From Pyrocephalus nanus (lineage: Eukaryota > Chordata > Aves > Passeriformes > Tyrannidae): a stretch of 64,000 nt of DNA. This document shows positions 49,456-61,972 of the stretch, piece after piece (the first letter of the stretch is position 1; every line of letters starts with the position of its first letter). The notes under the pieces are model-generated. The model made no database searches. It was not told the DNA's origin and saw only the letters and a list, made by a program, of their open reading frames with translations. The translations under genes and the position numbers were made by a program. Where the stretch lies: NCBI GenBank assembly GCA_038380795.1, contig CM076261.1, positions 34,621,866 through 34,685,865 of the forward strand, written 5' to 3'.

Positions 49456-51616
49456 TCTATGATGTTCAGCAGAAAAGCAGAGTGTGCTTTACATTCTGTC
49501 TGTTGTGCAACACCTAAAAATGAGCATAGAACTCCCTAGGATTTTTTTTAACTTAAGAGGTAGTATCTCATACGTGTGTTTTCTTCATGGTTTTAATAAA
49601 GAAGGAACAACTTAATATGGTTAAATTGCAAATATTTTAAAAAAATGTTACAGCTACATTCACAGAAAAGTTAATTTCACCCTAAGTAAGTCTCTACTCT
49701 CTCTTCAGACTTTTCCTGTCTCTTACGGTAAAATTTAACTTCATAAAAAAGTAGAAAATATTGAAGTAAATGCAGCAGTTGTGTTAAGATACTATTAAAA
49801 TTGTGTTTTTCTTTGCTACTCTGTGAAATATTGCCAGATATAAAGATGGAAAACTGCTTTTGTCAATAAGAACTGTAAAGAAACAATTGTTTTCTAAAGC
49901 CATCATTTTAAATGATCATTAACCAATATTTGTAGTGTCTTATAAATAATACAGAAATATGTTTGTTAATAATTTACACAGAGACTTGACAGTTTTTCCC
50001 CAAGCAAATCAGTCATTACTGCTACCAAAACAATGTAACCCAGAATGAGCAGCATTGCTCTTATTGCTATGTTTTGCTGTAGGAGAAATGAGGCAGCGAT
50101 GTTCATCACAATTATACTGACATGAGCAGAGGAAAATCAAAGGCTGCTATTCAGCATTTGTCTACATGTGTGAAAGAAGAAACAATGTCATTATAAATGC
50201 AAAACCAGTCTGTGAGCAAAAAATACTTGTTCTACTGTATTTTCACTGTCCATGTGTATTAATGAGACTTCATCAGAAAAATAAGTTATATGTTTTACAG
50301 ATTTGTATTAATTTCCAATTTCTATTGCACATATTTATTTCACACAAAACAAACCATACAAAGAAATTTAAACTTTATAGCTTAAAGAAAAAAACCCAAA
50401 CCAACACAAAATCCCACAAATCCATGTACTTTGTAAGGTAAAGGATAGTGCAAATTTTCCAGAATGCAAACAGATTACATGAACCTGAAATATGGGGCAC
50501 CTACATGCCTTTTTTTTCCCTAGCCTTCTCTTACTCCAGGCATGAAGAAGAGCAGAGAAGGAAGTGTTCCATCCTCACAGCTCTTTATTGTTTTAGAATA
50601 TGCCTTCTTTTTCCATTGCCTTCAAGAATTTTCTTCTGGCCCTTTCCTGTCACCAACCCCTGGCTTAATGTGTCCGCAGATAATTTGATTATTAAATTCC
50701 CACAATAAAATTTTACATAAAGACACCAAACTGCAGTTTTCCCTTAAACAAGCAAACTTGTAGATGAAATGGACAGGAGTTGATCTCTATATAAATAAGT
50801 AACCTTTTTCAAAAAGGCAACACAACCCCCCCGCCGGTCATGCTATGTGGACACAAATATTAGCAATAATAGACTATGAGATGTTGGCTCTTGAATTTTA
50901 AGGTCTGATGAAAACTGTAGCATTTAATAGCTATACTTAAATATATATGCATTGCATGTAAAACAGCTGACCTGGTTAATGAACAGTGATGGTAGCAGAT
51001 ATTGAGACAAGTAACTTATACCTTATCTGTATAACTGGATAAATGCTGTGTACCTTTGCCAAAATAGATAACATAGATTACATGCAGGCATGTAACTCCC
51101 TGTATCATCTTCTTTCTTAGGTTCACATAATGTTCATCTCATTTATAAAGAACTGAGATTGACTACTATAAGGAAAGTTTAAATAACTTTTTCCTTAGCC
51201 AAGTGAAAGTAATTAAGATAACTATGTCAAAACCAAAAATATTACTGCTGTCCCTTAAGCCACTCATTATCCTTTCCTCCTTTCTGTTCCTCCTATAAAT
51301 AATAGTAGGTATTATAACCCAAATGTTTTTCTTTGTTTATTTTAGCTCTATTTTTAATACAGATTTTTGTCTTTTAAGTAGCTGCACATCTCTGTACAGA
51401 AAAATTAGTCTATAAAGAAAAATTCTTCTTTTTGATGCATAGGTAGACTCTGCTAGAAGGTAATTATGGGTCACCAATAAAATTCTCTGTTTTTGAGAAG
51501 TGATAAATCAATAACTCCAATATGAAACTGTAATTAAGAAAATAAGAAGGAAAAATGTTAGATACATTTATTCTATTAAAAAAAATCCTCAAGAGATAAT
51601 CTATTAAGAAATCCCC

Positions 51617-52162
51617 CATAGTCAACCCTGGTGAAACCCCATCTGGAGTGCTGTGTCCAGTTGTGGACTCCTCAGCACGAGAGAGACATGGAACTCCTGG
51701 AGCGGGTCCAGCAGAGGGTGACAAACATGATTAAAGGGAATGGAGCATCTCTCTTATGAGGGAAGGTTGAGGGAACTGGGCCTGTTCAGCCCCAAGAAGA
51801 GACAACTGAGAGGGGACCTCATTAATGGGTGTAAATATCTAAAGGGTGGGGTACCAAGAAGCTGAAGCCAGGCTCTTCATGGTGCTACAAACTACTAGGA
51901 CAAACAAAGCAATGGGCAAAAACTAATGCACAGAAAGTTCCACAGGAATATGAGGAAGAACTTCTTTACTGTGTGGGTGACTGAGCATTGGAACAAATTG
52001 TCCAGAGAGGCTGTGGAGTCTCTCTCACTGGAGATATTCAAGAATCATCTGGATGCAATCCTGTGCAATGTGCTCTAGGATGACCCTGCCTGAACAGGGA
52101 GGTTGAAACAGATGTCCCACTGTGGTGCCTTCAAACCTTACCCGTTCTGTGATTCTGTGATT
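51617..52162 (+). mobile_element. CR1 LINE 3' half, about 545 bp
   Basis: ACCCTGGTGAAACCCCATC, TGGAGTGCTGTGTCCAGTTG, GAGCGGGTCCAGCAGAGG, CTGTTCAGCCCCAAGAAGAG, ACTGAGAGGGGACCTCATTA, GAACTTCTTTACTGTG and the tail TTCTGTGATTCTGTGAT mark a CR1 in sense orientation. It covers the C-terminal end of the reverse-transcriptase ORF and the 3' end. The frame is broken. The minus-strand frame at 51464-51724 is a shadow. Confidence 0.95.
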
Positions 52163-54258
52163 TGTCTGATTTCTGATCTCTTCTTCCAAAGGAAAGCTTT
52201 CACAAACATGCTATCAACAGGTAAAGGTAAGAAATAAATTAATATCTTCACTTATATATACAATTTAAATAAAAGTAACAAAATAAATATGTATTTATAT
52301 ATAAATATAAATGTATATATATAAATATATAAAGCTTAACTCAAAACTCCAGAAGAGTCTTAAATCCAGAGTTAAAATTACTGTTAGATAATTGTCATCA
52401 TTGTCTCTTAATTTGCATTTTACGGCTCAGAAGTGGATCTTGCCCATGTTGAGGTCTGCTGGCAAGGCACTGCCATGAGAGTTTTGATTCTGGGAGCTGT
52501 TTATTCTTTTTGTATCTCAGTATGGATTAAGGGATGAAGAAAGAAGTGTAGAAAAAGGATTCTTGCAGGTAGGTAAACAGTGATATTTTTCAAATAACCT
52601 AATTTTAACTGTGTGTGATGTCCATTTTTATCACTTTCTAGAATTATTCTAGTGACAAAAGTTAACTGACAGTAACATCAGGAAATATTTCTGTTAGATA
52701 AATTTCAAAGTCAAATTAGACATCTCTGCCAGTGAGATAATCCCTAGATTTACATTTAGACAGTAATAAAAGAGATGCACATTATGATCAGATTTCTAAT
52801 CTGTTACTCATACTTCATAATATGATGATTAGACTTATAACATTTACAAGCAATCAAGAAAATTGTAATGAAGTTTTAAATAAAACAAACATTTATGTTT
52901 TGTGGGTTTTTTCCTTTCTTTTTTTTTTCCCCATCCATGATGGCTATTAAGTAGGGAGAAACATAGTCTCTTTCATTTGAAGCTCCATTTACAATTAACA
53001 AAACTAGCCAGCACGGGTTAGTGTGCTTACATAGTGGATCTAACAGCTTTTCATAAAGATGTTTTGTTATTTATTCTACTATGCTTCCCTTCAAGCAAAA
53101 TTATGTTTTTATAAGCAAATTGGTTTCACCTTCTATTGTCGGCTAACAAGTACCATGAAATAATTCTATTTCCAATTGCCTGCCAACTTGCATCACTTTT
53201 TTGTAGTGAAGGTAAAAGAAAGATTTGAATACAGAGATGATGAAGATCAGGTCATGGGTCAGCTGACAAATCTTCAAGTGGTATTTGGTGGGGTAAAATT
53301 ATGACTTGGAGTTATAGTAAAGGGTCTGAGACTTCCTGGAGAAGGTGAGCTGCCTAGAAGCAGGTTTCAGGTTTCACTTGGGAATCTGAGCAGGACTGTG
53401 AGAAACAGTGAATCTAAGGAAAGCCAGTTGGCTACAGAAGAATTTTGGGATGAGAGAAAAAGGAAAGCTGAGAATTAACGAAGTACATCTGAAAAATATT
53501 ACATTCTTGTTTCTTTGTTATTTTAAGTACTTGCTCTAACGATTAAGTTACATGCAGAATACAGAAAAGATAAACATAAACAAGAAAATGAACAACTTCC
53601 AAAAGTTGAAAAAAATAAGTACTTATTTTTTACAGGCAAGAGAAACAGAAAGGGAAACAGAACATGGGTGGCCCATTGGAAGTTCTGTCTTAAATAAAAA
53701 ACTTGCTGATAAAGGATATTCAATACATGGTAGTGAGAAGTGTAATAAATCACGAGGATCAGAATATGATCAAGAAAACTTCCTAAACAACAAAATACCT
53801 GAAATACTGACTTCAAATGGACTTCCTCTCCAAACTGCTGAGTGCTGTCTACACTAAGACAGCTGATGGGTTGTCAATTATTAGAAAATAGTTTAGGGAG
53901 CTTTATGAGATGCCAAGCCTTCAAGCCAAACGTCTGTACTAAGCACATCAGTAGGAATAGTTTGGAACCATTAGAATTATCATGATAATAATGTTTGTTT
54001 GGCAGTATTGAATTCAGGGTAGGAAAGATGTTACCCAAACATGACAAATTTCCAGGGAAAATTCTGTAATAAAATGGAAAATCCTTTTAACATAAATATA
54101 TGTGAAATGCCATACTTTCAAAATGAGAACCCTAATTCTGTGTAACAGAAGATTGGGTCTGAGCTGGTGAACACGACTCAGAAAGGAAAACTTGGACAGA
54201 AAGTATACAAATGTCAGAAATCATCCTGGAAGGAATAGGAGACAAAAGAGAAAACAAT
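52163..54258. other. unique region with exon-like segments, no firm gene
   Basis: AT-rich unique DNA with a TA-rich tract at 52250-52334. Two segments with good splice context, 52521-52568 and 53636-53857, share phase 0 and are followed by AATAAA at 54068-54073. They are described in the findings as a possible gene 3' end but not called. Confidence 0.4.
52250..52334. repeat. TA-rich low-complexity tract
   Basis: Interrupted TATATA and TATAAATA units run to ATATATAAAGC. Confidence 0.75.
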
Positions 54259-54440
54259 GAATCATACATAGAATCATAGAATGTTTTTGGTTCGAAAGCA
54301 CTTGCATCATCTAGTTCCAGCCCTCTTCTGTGGGCAGGGACACTTTTCACTAGGCCAAGTTGCTCAGAGCCCCATCCAGCCTGGGCTTGGATACAGTTGT
54401 GTATCAGCTTCCATCTTGAACAGCTCTTGCAGTGCTTCCA
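54259..54440 (-). mobile_element. CR1 LINE 3' end
   Basis: In antisense it reads AATCATACATAGAATCATAG, then GGTTCGAAAGCACTTGCATC, ATCTAGTTCCAGCCC, GGGCAGGGACACTTTTCAC and CCATCCAGCCTGGGCTTGG. The left edge is the repeated ATAGAATCAT tail. The right part past 54385 is divergent. The 104-codon minus-strand frame that spans it is not a gene. Confidence 0.9.
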
Positions 54441-55214
54441 TCTCAAAAAGAGTATACTAAAACTGGGATATTCTCAAAGAAAGCAACAATGATGACCACA
54501 GGTCTGAAGCAGCTGGTATTTGTGCAGTGGATAGGCTGGAGTGCTGCCATTTAGAAAAACAAAGGATAACTATGGTTGGAAGAGACAAGAATCTAGGAAA
54601 GTGTAAGAACTGCAGGTGATTTATCTTTGACATCTAATAACAACACCAGAGGATACTACATGAATCCAAGAAGTAACATTCAAAAGACACTGACAGATGT
54701 GATTCTTCACAGATAATCTAATACAGCCATGAAACTCCCTACCACGACTAATTCTCAACTCTGAAAACTGCAAAAGCAATTAACTCAAATCATTGAATAA
54801 AATAAAATAAAAAAATCGAGGACTATTTACACACAGAGAGTAGATCTATGTCGAGTAGTTCCTATGATAAAAAGCACAGGTGTCTGGAGGAGTAGTATTA
54901 TATAATTTACTTGTCCTTATGCTCTTTCTTAAGTGTCTATTTACTGTTCGCTCTTGAAAACAGGATTCATGGCTTCTTGCACATCTGGTCTGAACTGACA
55001 TGATTACTCTTACATGTTTCTGTCCCAGTAAAGGTAGAAGGTGCAACCACCCTTTATTCTTTTATGCTTCTTTATTACAAAAAGTATTATATCCAATAAT
55101 ATAGTCTGTAATGAATCTTATTCTTTCTAGCTAACCTCTAGTTCATTCAGTAATCTGGATGGATGCTTGAAAAAGAAGTATATGATAATGTAGTTTATCT
55201 CCCATTTTGCCCTA
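54441..55214. other. unique DNA, no gene seen
   Basis: This is unique sequence. A short TATGGTTGGAAGAGACAAG near 54571 recalls a CR1 3' end but is too short to call. The minus-strand frame 54846-55046 has no recognisable motif. Confidence 0.4.
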
Positions 55215-55390
55215 ACTCAAGCCTCCTCATTGGTGAGGTGTTGCGAGCAGAAAAGGCCTTGACTCTGTGTAAGCCTGGGTCAGCAGTGACAAAAACATCT
55301 CTGTATTATCAACACTGTTTCTGGTTCAAAACAGAGTACCACGCCAGTTATGAAAAGCATTACCTGTACATCAGCCAAAACCAGCACAGG
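55215..55390 (-). mobile_element. ERVL-type LTR fragment
   Basis: In antisense, GCCTCCTCATTGGTGAGG, GCAGAAAAGGCCTTGACTC, TGTGTAAGCCTGGGTCAGC, ACAAAAACATCTCTGTATTA, TCAACACTGTTT and AGCCAAAACCAGCACAG match the 5' third of the LTR family present at 41.1 and 63.1 kb. The remaining LTR is absent, so this is a truncated piece. The 90-codon plus-strand frame at 55163-55435 is the shadow frame of this LTR and shares EKALTLC and YYQHCF with the one in the 41 kb copy. Confidence 0.8.
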
Positions 55391-56645
55391 CAAACCCAGT
55401 GTAGCCAGAAAATGTTCAAGACTGCTTCATTTTAAACACTGGATGAAAATTTATTAACTTATAAGCAAAAATGTTAATGGGCCTTAATAGCGCTGGAAGA
55501 AATAAAAGAATTTACTGAATTTTCTGTGCACTGGAAAAAAGGAACAAAACAATTTTTGAAATGTTTCTAAGCTAATGGAGGTAGTAGCATTAATCAAGTT
55601 TAGCCATTGATTTCACCTGAATGTGCTGATGAGAAACTGGAGTAACAATAATGTAAACCAGTAAACCAGGCCTTTAATTTTTATGTCAATAGCTGTACCT
55701 TAACCAGAGAAATTTATGCTGTAATTTCTTTTCATTAATCATCTCAAAGAATCAGAGATTTCTGTCACCTAGTAGTCCACATATAACGTTTCTTTAGAGA
55801 CATTATCACCAGTGTTTGTAACATCATTTTGTTCCATTTTAGAAATAAAAAAAAAAATAATATATATTTGATTGCTTGACACAGTTGAGTCAGGCATATT
55901 TGTATGGCCAACAGTTATAGAATGTGGTTTTCAAAATGTTCAAAAGCTGCTGATTTTTTTTAAAATTAAAAGAAATAATAACAATTCCTATAAACTCTGA
56001 GAATAATAAAGGATGTTATGTCTATAGGTAGGTTTCTTTTTACAGAGGACATCACATGCTGGAACCTGAGAAAACCAGGAAGGTAATAAAATAGCTCCAC
56101 AGCAGCCAAGACTTCTTACCCCACCTACATCAGGTTGAATTTGCATTTAATAAAATGCTCAGTGAAATAATTTTTCTCAGAATAAATTGCTAGTAAAATA
56201 TGAGTACTTTGACAGACTAGCAGAAGTAAACACATTACATTTGATTAAAAATGCCACAGTGACCTATTATTTCAACTCCCTCCCCTACTTTTGTTAGATA
56301 AATGAAGACCTGTGCCTTATTAATACTTCTCATGCTGATCTTTTTGTAGCGTTTTTAGAAGCAAGTTATTTTGCATGGTGCTATCTATTCTATTTGGAAA
56401 AAGAAGTGACATAGATGTGATGGATGCTAACATCTGTCTATTATAACAATAGAATTTAAGGAAAAAAGAAATTTTTTTTCCCCATTTAGTATTCTAATAT
56501 TACTGAATTAATTTGCACATTGAAAAGATGTACTAAAAGATGTGAGAGAAATAGGTATGAATCCACCATGCAACTGGCAATTGATGTTAAGGAAAATATT
56601 TGAGGATAAGTAAATCACAATAATATATCCAAACCCATATATTAT
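55391..56645. other. unique AT-rich region, no gene seen
   Basis: No recognisable gene, RNA or repeat. A short A run occurs near 55848. Confidence 0.45.
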
Positions 56646-56852
56646 GAATCATAGAATCATAGAATGGTTTGGGTTGGAAGGCACCTTAAGGATCATCTAA
56701 TTCCAACCCCCCCACCATGGACAGAGGCACCTCCCACTAGATCATGTTGCTCAAAGCCCCATCCAACCTGGCCTTGAACACTGCCAGATATGGAACATCC
56801 ACAACTTCTCTGGGCAACCTGTTCAAGTGCCTCACCACTCTCTCAGTAAAGG
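56646..56852 (-). mobile_element. CR1 LINE 3' end, well preserved
   Basis: In antisense it reads AATCATAGAATCATAGAATGG, TTTGGGTTGGAAGGCACCTT, AAGGATCATCTAATTCCAAC, GGCACCTCCCACTAGATC, CCATCCAACCTGGCCTTG and ACAACTTCTCTGGGCAACC. It is close to the CR1 consensus, so it is one of the younger CR1 copies here. It is 5' truncated after about 200 bp. Confidence 0.95.
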
Positions 56853-59800
56853 AGTCAAGATAGGAGTTACACGCATTTTAATAATTCTTTTAGAGTTTTG
56901 TAGTTTTCATCAAATATACATATATATTTATATAAGAGGGAGAATTCAGAAAACGTCGGTCAGGTTTTGTAACTATAGCTTCAATATGCCACATGTGCCA
57001 CAGGTTTAAGTTCCTTATTAGCGTACTAAAGAAATTGATATTTTCAGAATATTAGTTTTCAAAACTTTATATGAAGCACAGTAACAAATGGAATCTCTTT
57101 GCTTAGGAATGTCTACTTATAATTATCAGCTGTTCAAAACGAGAAAATGTAAAGGTTTTATTTGATCATAAAAGCAGTACTTTTGAAGAGCATGGATATT
57201 GTGTTCTATAATGTTTTACTATTTACTAATTCCTACATGAATTAAATCTAAATTTAACTTAGAATTATTATCTGCTATTCTGTTACAGTTGCCTACTGAC
57301 AGCTACAATTTATTCACCCCATTTGACTCATACAATAGTTATACTGTAACCCAGTCTGTCTTGCATTGTTTCTATAATGAGTTATTAACTTCCCTCTCAT
57401 TAAAAGTCAGTTTTACTCGTTTCTTTTATGTATCAATTTTGCTCCCACTTATTCTCAATCCTTATTTTCAGCAACCTGATCACTTTTATCTGAGTATCCA
57501 TCTCAGAGGGTATTCAGTTTATAACCTAATTAATTACTGGGTGAGATATTTTTCCTTGCAAGTTAGAATGCATGAATGTTAATGTTTTCTAGATTTAATA
57601 CTCCTATTCATATTTTGTAAGTCTGAAGTATGAACAAGTTAGTTATTCAAGGAAGAAAAAGCTGTGAAATTGTCTCAGTCTTCTTTCATTGTTTTTTCAC
57701 CAATGAATAAGTATATTAATACAACTTTGTGATCTTGAATTATATTCACATTGTAAGGAACTAGCAAAGACCAGAAGAAAATGCATCCCATACTTAGTTT
57801 CTTTTCTTCAATTTATTATATCAAGGGTTTATTTTGTCATGATGTGTCTGAATGGCATTGCATAAAGAATGTAAACATAGGGGTGGAACTTTGATTCAAT
57901 TAGAGAGAGGGAGCTTTGTCTTAACTGTAATCAAGTCAGGACTTTCTCTCATAAGCTTATAAAATGAGACAAACTACAATAAATTTCAGACTAATTTTCT
58001 TCATTCAGTGCCTTATTTTTATTTCTGTCATTAATTCTCCTTAATGGTGGCTTATATCTATATCTATTTATATATATATATGTATAAATACAAGTCTTTA
58101 TCTATATCTATAAATGCATCTGCATATAAACTGTGTCAAAAGACACAACCACCTGTTGCCAGAATTTTTCATTTGTTCTATATTCAATGTGGTGGGCTTT
58201 TCTTCAAATAGGAACATCCACATTACTTAAATTCATGAATGAAACCTTAGTTTTTATATGAAGTAGATTTATAAACGTTGATGAAAACATGATCTTCTAG
58301 TTTTGTGTGAAAGCACTTTCTAATGAGTATCAAGTGCAGTCTGTGTTTTTCTGTATTTTTTGCAATAACAGTATGTAATTTTTTTCAGTTAATTTTAGAG
58401 AGCAATGGGGGTCTGTGATCAGGTTCAAGCATAAACAAGTATGTATAAAAATATTTAACAACTATTTTTATGTGAGTAATTTTACAAAATAAAATTTAAA
58501 TTTACAGATTCAACTGACCAAGAAAAATATCACTAAAAGTTTTTAATTTTAATTTTTTTCAACCAGTCCTTAAAAATTATTATGTTATAACGTTAATAAT
58601 TCCTACAGCTTGCTACCAAAACACATCTAGGTTTTTAGAATAAAATATTGTCCAAAGAAGTATCCCAGAAATTTCATGTGTAGTAACTGGTAAAGCTGGA
58701 CATCAACTTTTACCTGAGAGTCTTACATTTATAAGTGCAGGTGTTACACTTTTTTTTTTAAACTGGATGCTCTACTCTTTATCTATAACTCATGGTAGAA
58801 GCACCTGCTCAGGTTTGTTCAATTCTCCTACTATTCCTATTTCTCTACTACCAAGAGATCAAGGGCAAAATACTCTGAGCCCAAACTAGGTTGATAGGTA
58901 CTTTTCTTCCTCAAAATATTTCAAAAATCTTGTGCTCATCAGCTGCTCATTTTTATGTGCATCTGAATTTCTTCTCAGTTGTCAGTTTAAGTTGGTCTTC
59001 TGTTTTACAGTGTTCATGTGAAAGAGAACCTATTATCAAAGACTGCACAAGTAGTTCAGTGTAATGTCTGCAATCTAATGCAGGTTTTGACCAGATACAT
59101 GACTGTAAAGTGTGTATCACTCTTTGAGTTTGGGTACCTAATCTTGAGAGAATTTATACAGCAACAGCTTTTCCTGCATTTTTTTTGATATTTGGCTTCT
59201 GATCTCAATACAGAATGAAATGTTATGTCTGATAGTACTAAATAGGATAGGTTATTTAATGAAATAAACATTTCATTTCAACTAGCTCTTTGATCCAGAA
59301 CTCTGATGAATTATTGCTTTGTAATTCAGTAAACATCCCTGAAGTTTAAACAATTTACAGAAGACTACAGGCTAAAAATATGTACTAGTCTCCAGTTATA
59401 AAAATAAAGACAGTCTTCATTCTTTAAATATTGCATAATTCATGTTAGTGTCTATTTTTTTTACAAGTTTTATGAAAAGATTTCTGTCTAACATTCTATT
59501 TTAGAATTAAACATTTAAAACCAAGTGAACATATTCAGAAAGCCAGATCCTCAGCTATTCTTACCAGAAATGTTATAGAAAGACTATTCAATAGAAGTCA
59601 TAAAACTAGGTCCAAGCTATCCAAACCTTTTTTTTTTTTAGTAATTCTAGCTTTACATAATTCATAGTGCTGTAAAAAATTCATGAGTCGTCCCTTTAAA
59701 AGAGTTAGTTAAACCTCATTCTCACTGTTGCATGTTTAGTTTCCTTTTACAAAAAAATTCACATTTACTCAAGTACAGGCTGTTTTCATACCATCACTCT

Positions 59801-60574
59801 ACCTGGAAAAAAATCCAAACAATAGACAACAGGAATGCTGTTCAGTTGACTGAAATGATGAATATGTTAACATTATAGGCTCATCACCAAAAGCTCTACA
59901 CAATGGACTAAAAAAAATAAGCCAATGTAATGTAAAACCAAGAAAATTCATTTCATTTTTAAAGGAAAAATTTGCTAACATAGCTTGCAGAAGCACACTG
60001 GACACATCCTTGCTGTTACAGTTTTATTTTCATTCAGAAGTCTTCCTTAATATTCTAAACTTATTGAAGTATTTGAAGTTTCATATTCTCTATGACATCT
60101 TTCCCTCACTATCTGACTAAGCCCATCTCAGGACCAAAAGAAACTCTACCCTACCAAATTGTGAACATATATGCATGCATATGTACATTTGCATATATAG
60201 AGAGGTACACCCAACACATCCGGACTTGCTTTTTTTTCCCACTTATATTGCAGATGGCAGAGCTATTATTATTTGGCTATAATAAAATTTTAGTTAGGCT
60301 ATTAGTCATTATTGTTATCAGAATGCTCAGTTTTGTCAGAGTTTTTGTCCACTTTCAACTCAAATGTGATACTAAAAGCTTTCAGAACGAGCAGAATTTC
60401 ATGGTGGACATTTCTTCATGACAGTGGCAGAAAGGCTAGTTTTGAAGTGCTCAAAGACTAAATCCCTCAATTTTCTATTCATGCAAGGGTACTGTGCTGT
60501 TTTCTAACTTTTGAACAAGACACAGTATTTGTATTTCTAGAGGCAGAGATAACAAGTAGCAGCCTCCTACAGAA
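56853..60574. other. long unique AT-rich region, no gene seen
   Basis: About 3.7 kb of AT-rich unique DNA with a TA-rich tract at 58051-58128. The 97-codon frame at 57289-57582 (+) has no recognisable motif. Confidence 0.45.
58051..58128. repeat. TA/TATC-rich low-complexity tract
   Basis: TATATCTATATCTATTTA is followed by TA units and CTATATCTATAAA. Confidence 0.75.
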
Positions 60575-60615
60575 CTGCAGAATGGTTAAAGTTGGAAGAG
60601 ACCATGGGAGGTCAC
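60575..60615 (-). mobile_element. CR1 LINE 3' terminal scrap
   Basis: GCAGAATGGTTAAAGTTGGAAG, AGACCATGGGAGGTCA follows the antisense CR1 3' end for about 40 bp and then stops abruptly where a TGTAAGG sequence begins. This suggests interruption by the element that follows. Confidence 0.55.
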
Positions 60616-61408
60616 TGTAAGGAAAGGGTTAATAACACTTGCAGCATATACCTTAAACACAGGCTCAGTGGTGAACCTTGTTGCAGAAAACACTATGGAT
60701 GTGGATGTACTGTGAGAGACTGAAATGTTAGCATTTAATGACTCAAACAATTAGCCATTTCCAAAAGGGTGCTTTGCTGAAGCTGGGTTTGTACCCCACA
60801 GCCAAAGACAAAGAGTAGAGGTTTTTGTGTGTGTGGTGGTGAAACTTAATGGCATAAGACAGACAGGATACACACCCATCAGTAGAGTACGACAGCAACA
60901 AAACAGCTTTTGTTTAATAAAAAGTTGGGGTTTGAGTCAGGTAAGGAAAAAGGACTTTAAGAAACAGATCCTGATGGTGGAATAACGCTTTTTATCATGC
61001 CAATGTCTTCCTTTAGACAACTAGCTCAGGAGTAAAACTCCCCTCTGGGGGAGTTTTCAGGAGTTTTCTGGGGGAGATATCAGGACATTCACAAGTAGAC
61101 CTGCAGGTATTCATCCCTTCTGAAGGGGCATAACTGGTACAGCTGTGCTGATGTGACAGACAACTGTGAAAGAGTCAGAAACCATGACCTCACCAGAGAA
61201 CTGCACATGATCCACACTGCGACAGACAATGTAAAACTTCCCCTCCCAGGGGAGGTACCTGGGCATTTCCACCTGAACCTGAACTATATGAACGCATTGA
61301 ACTCGATGTTGTACAGAGTCACCCCACTCCCAACAGATTTAAATTGCAACTATCACACATTGAAATTGTTGGATCCACAGGTGGTGGATCTCTGCTATCC
61401 ACTCTTAT

Positions 61409-61517
61409 CCTTCCTTCCTTCCTTCCTTCCTTCCTTCCTTCCTTCCTTCCTTCCTTCCTTCCTTCCTTCCTTCCTTCCTTCCTTTCCTTCCTTTCCTTCC
61501 TTTCCTTCTTTCTTTCT
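61409..61517. repeat. (CCTT)n microsatellite
   Basis: Perfect CCTT units run from 61409 to about 61483, then imperfect CCTTT units continue to 61517. The frames rich in P-S-F or in K-E-G-R that cross it are translations of the repeat. Confidence 0.97.
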
Positions 61518-61586
61518 GTATATATATAGGGTTTATTTTATATATATATACATATGAACATATATATATATATATATATATATATA
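61518..61586. repeat. (TA)n microsatellite cluster
   Basis: Three TA runs are separated by GGGTTTATTT and CATATGAACA. The cluster abuts the CCTT repeat. Confidence 0.93.
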
Positions 61587-61788
61587 CAGCAGTCATTCAG
61601 TTTCACTCTAATTCATCCCAAGGAATCTATTAATAAGAACTTCAGTTACCTTTGCCTCCAGGTGCAGGTCATAACAAACACTAAGGGCAAAACAGAAACA
61701 AAGTTTCAGCTCTGGCCTTGCGCAGGCAGGAGTGAAGCCAGCAGCTTCTCACTGTGATGTGTTGTATAACAAGTGCACAACACAATCC

Positions 61789-61972
61789 ACTGTCCACTCG
61801 TCCAGCCCACATTTTTTGAGCTTAACTATGAGGATTTCAGAGGAGATAGTGTCAAAAGCCTTGCTGAAGTCAAGGCAGACAATAATCACTGCTGTCCTGT
61901 CATCTGTCCAGCCATAGGCATCCTAGAAGGCTATCAGGTTGGTTAAGCACAATTTCCTTCATGAATTCATCA
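61789..61972 (-). mobile_element. CR1 LINE reverse-transcriptase fragment
   Basis: In antisense, ACTGTCCACTCGTCCAGCCC, AGATAGTGTCAAAAGCCTTGC, TGAAGTCAAGGCAGACAATA and GAAGGCTATCAGGTTGGTTA correspond to the KAF.T.S motif region of the CR1 ORF2 reverse transcriptase. It is an internal fragment without the 3' end. It could be the distal part of the CR1 copy whose 3' scrap lies at 60575, split by the intervening element. Confidence 0.85.

Larger units (their letters stand above)
42753..51616. other. long unique AT-rich region, no gene seen
   Basis: About 8.9 kb without a defensible gene. Items inside (44175 repeat relic, 48543 A/C tract, 49361 MIR relic) are separate entries. A 63-nt exon-like segment at 43160-43222 is in the findings. 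The open frames at 47142-47784 (+) are hydrophobic, AT-driven and match no protein I know. Confidence 0.45.
60616..61788 (+). mobile_element. probable ERV LTR with expanded microsatellite
   Basis: The segment begins TGTAAGGAAAGGGTTAATA exactly where the CR1 scrap breaks off. LTR-like landmarks follow: AACTCCCCTCTGGGGGAG, CACATGATCCACACTG, CATTTCCACCTGAACCTG with a TATA-like ACTATATGAAC at 61283, then GTCACCCCACTCCCAAC. After that comes a pyrimidine block that has expanded into (CCTT)n. The right end is uncertain, somewhere between the microsatellite and the CR1 fragment at 61.8 kb. The 134-codon frame 61153-61557 is a chance frame running into the repeat. The alternative is a non-LTR unique segment. 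Confidence 0.45.

Noticed and set aside
61153..61557. 134-codon frame ending in a serine-proline-phenylalanine repeat
   Set aside because: It runs through a probable LTR into the (CCTT)n microsatellite; the repetitive tail is a translation of the repeat.
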